From NCBI GenBank assembly GCA_026996935.1, contig JALWJW010000284.1:1-7109 (forward strand): 7,109 nt of DNA, in the 5' to 3' direction. Shown here piece after piece: positions 6,248 to 7,109 of this stretch. This DNA is from Hyphomicrobiales bacterium (GTDB lineage Bacteria; Pseudomonadota; Alphaproteobacteria; Rhizobiales; Aestuariivirgaceae). Positions within the stretch are counted from its first letter, which is position 1; every line of letters starts with the position of its first letter. The notes under the pieces are model-generated. The model had not been told where the DNA came from. It was given only the letters and a program-made list of their open reading frames with translations, and searched no databases. A program made the translations under genes and the position numbers.

Positions 6248-6277
6248 CAGATAATTAGCAGATAATTGGCAAATAAT
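6245..6277 (+). repeat. 11-bp tandem repeat, three copies, starting on a stop codon
   Basis: The units are TAGCAGATAAT (6245-6255), TAGCAGATAAT (6256-6266) and TGGCAAATAAT (6267-6277), followed by a partial unit TGGCGAG. The first TAG is the stop codon of the membrane-protein gene. The array fills most of the 40-nt gap before the next gene. Each unit holds an in-frame-shifting 11 nt, so copy-number change would alter gap length but not either protein. Confidence 0.85.
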
Positions 6278-6287
6278 TGGCGAGTTC

Positions 6288-7109
6288 ATGGCAGGTAAAA
6301 TGTTTAGAAGGATTTTAGTTCTCGGGTTGATGTGGCCATTGCTTTTAAGTGGGGCCAGCATAGCCAGTGCGGGACAGGTTCGCCAGCTTGCCTCTGGTTT
6401 ATCGTGTGTTAAAGCGGTGTTACCGGGTAAGCCGCTATTAACGGGCATACATACAGGGGAATTGCCACAATCAACTATTGTTAAACGCTGTGACGGTTTG
6501 GTTATGGGGTTGTCAAATCGCGGTGGTGTTGAACGTCTGTTGCCGGTTCAGGCGCGGTTTGTACCATCATATAAATCGCGTGAATTGGGTTTTGCCATTC
6601 CCGATATGCGGTTGACGTTGAGTACTAAAAACATTCTTGAAGGATGGTTGACGCGCCCTAATGAGCGTTATGACCACGGCATTTTGGGTGATAAAATTGA
6701 AGCTGGCGGCCTGGCGGTTAAAACGCCAAAGGGTTTGCGGCTGGAATATATTCTTAAACCCAACCAAGTGTTTGAAGACCGCATGGCGCGATTGGTTGAT
6801 TTGGATGGGGATGGAACGCTTGAAATTGTTGTGATTCAAACAGGGCTTGATAAAGGGGCCTCGGTTGCAGTGTTTGGTGTGGATGGTGATGAAATTGTCC
6901 GCCGGGCGCAAACACCTTATATTGGTTTGTCGCATCGCTGGTTGAACATTGCGGCGGCGGCTGATTTTGATGGTGATGGAAAAGTTGAATTGGCATGGGT
7001 GAAAACGCCTCATATTGGCGGTGTTTTGAAAGTTGCCCGGCTTGAGGGCAAAGGGGATAAACGTCAACTAAAAGTGTTGAGTGAATTGGCCGGCTTTTCA
7101 AATCATATC
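6288..7109 (+). CDS. Exported FG-GAP/VCBS repeat protein, N-terminal part (runs off right edge)
   Basis: The frame is open for 274 codons to the window edge with no stop. It starts with a signal peptide: MAGKMFRR, hydrophobic core ILVLGLMWPLLL, and a probable cleavage after ASIASA (near residue 26). The mature part has two cysteines (C40, C68) that could form a disulfide in the periplasm. Two Asp-rich loops, D171-L-D-G-D-G-T-L-E and D226-F-D-G-D-G-K-V-E, each preceded by beta-like segments (RMARLV, NIAAAA) and followed by hydrophobic strands, are typical of calcium-binding FG-GAP/VCBS beta-propeller blades. The function is unknown; such domains usually mediate binding or adhesion. ATG 6288 has a weak GGCGAG very close upstream; ATG 6300 with CAGG 4 nt upstream is an equally good start and keeps the signal peptide. 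Probably co-transcribed with the preceding membrane protein. Confidence 0.85.
   Translation, partial: MAGKMFRRILVLGLMWPLLLSGASIASAGQVRQLASGLSCVKAVLPGKPLLTGIHTGELPQSTIVKRCDGLVMGLSNRGGVERLLPVQARFVPSYKSRELGFAIPDMRLTLSTKNILEGWLTRPNERYDHGILGDKIEAGGLAVKTPKGLRLEYILKPNQVFEDRMARLVDLDGDGTLEIVVIQTGLDKGASVAVFGVDGDEIVRRAQTPYIGLSHRWLNIAAAADFDGDGKVELAWVKTPHIGGVLKVARLEGKGDKRQLKVLSELAGFSNHI

Noticed and set aside
6245..6285. CRISPR-like array
   Set aside because: Units are 11 bp in direct tandem without spacers and there are no cas genes.
6567..7067. 166-codon minus-strand frame at the right end
   Set aside because: Antisense to the FG-GAP gene, which has a signal peptide and two calcium-loop motifs; the minus frame has a composition unlike a real protein.

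Overview
The window reads as an ordinary chromosomal stretch of a Gram-negative bacterium, most likely an alphaproteobacterium. The reasons are the flavour of the EF-P (the ING-E-I-KPGNV N-terminus and the SSSYKPA…VMVPPF C-terminus, as I remember them from Rhodospirillales/Sphingomonadales-type proteins), the efp–suhB pairing, a BetI/BetA pair with an ATGA overlap, and a DMT/EamA transporter N-terminus of alphaproteobacterial type. Base composition looks moderate to AT-leaning by eye. A marine or saline habitat would fit the choline-to-betaine genes, but this is inference; I cannot name a genus.

Layout. (1) 1-248, minus: the N-terminal part of an EamA-type transporter, cut by the window edge. 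(2) 249-437: a divergent control region holding a perfect inverted repeat and a consensus-like -10 hexamer for the rightward genes. (3) 438-1839, plus: efp (translation elongation factor P) followed 40 nt later by a SuhB/inositol-monophosphatase gene. A compact GC-rich hairpin lies in the gap directly after the efp stop. (4) 1892-4176, minus: betI-betA, a choline-responsive repressor and choline dehydrogenase that overlap by ATGA and converge on suhB. (5) 4177-4396: a divergent control region with a strong 7+7 inverted repeat upstream of betI (probable BetI operator) and a candidate promoter for the rightward gene. (6) 4397-5554, plus: a group III (iron-type) alcohol dehydrogenase. (7) 5648-6247, plus: an unrecognised two-helix membrane protein with a charged cytoplasmic tail. 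(8) 6245-6277: an 11-bp tandem repeat that begins on the stop codon of that gene. (9) 6288 to the right edge, plus: the N-terminal part of an exported FG-GAP/VCBS-type protein with two Asp-rich calcium-loop motifs.

How they work together. BetA oxidises choline to betaine aldehyde, the first step to the osmoprotectant glycine betaine, and BetI should repress its own operon until choline appears. The usual second enzyme, betaine aldehyde dehydrogenase (BetB), and a choline transporter are absent from this window. The iron-type dehydrogenase occupies the divergent side of the betI control region, which makes co-regulation plausible but unproven. EF-P and SuhB are housekeeping functions. I found no convincing previously undescribed system; the most noteworthy signals are regulatory: the betI operator region, the efp-suhB hairpin, the inverted repeat near 290, and the tandem repeat at 6245. 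No gene-free stretch exceeds about 220 bases.
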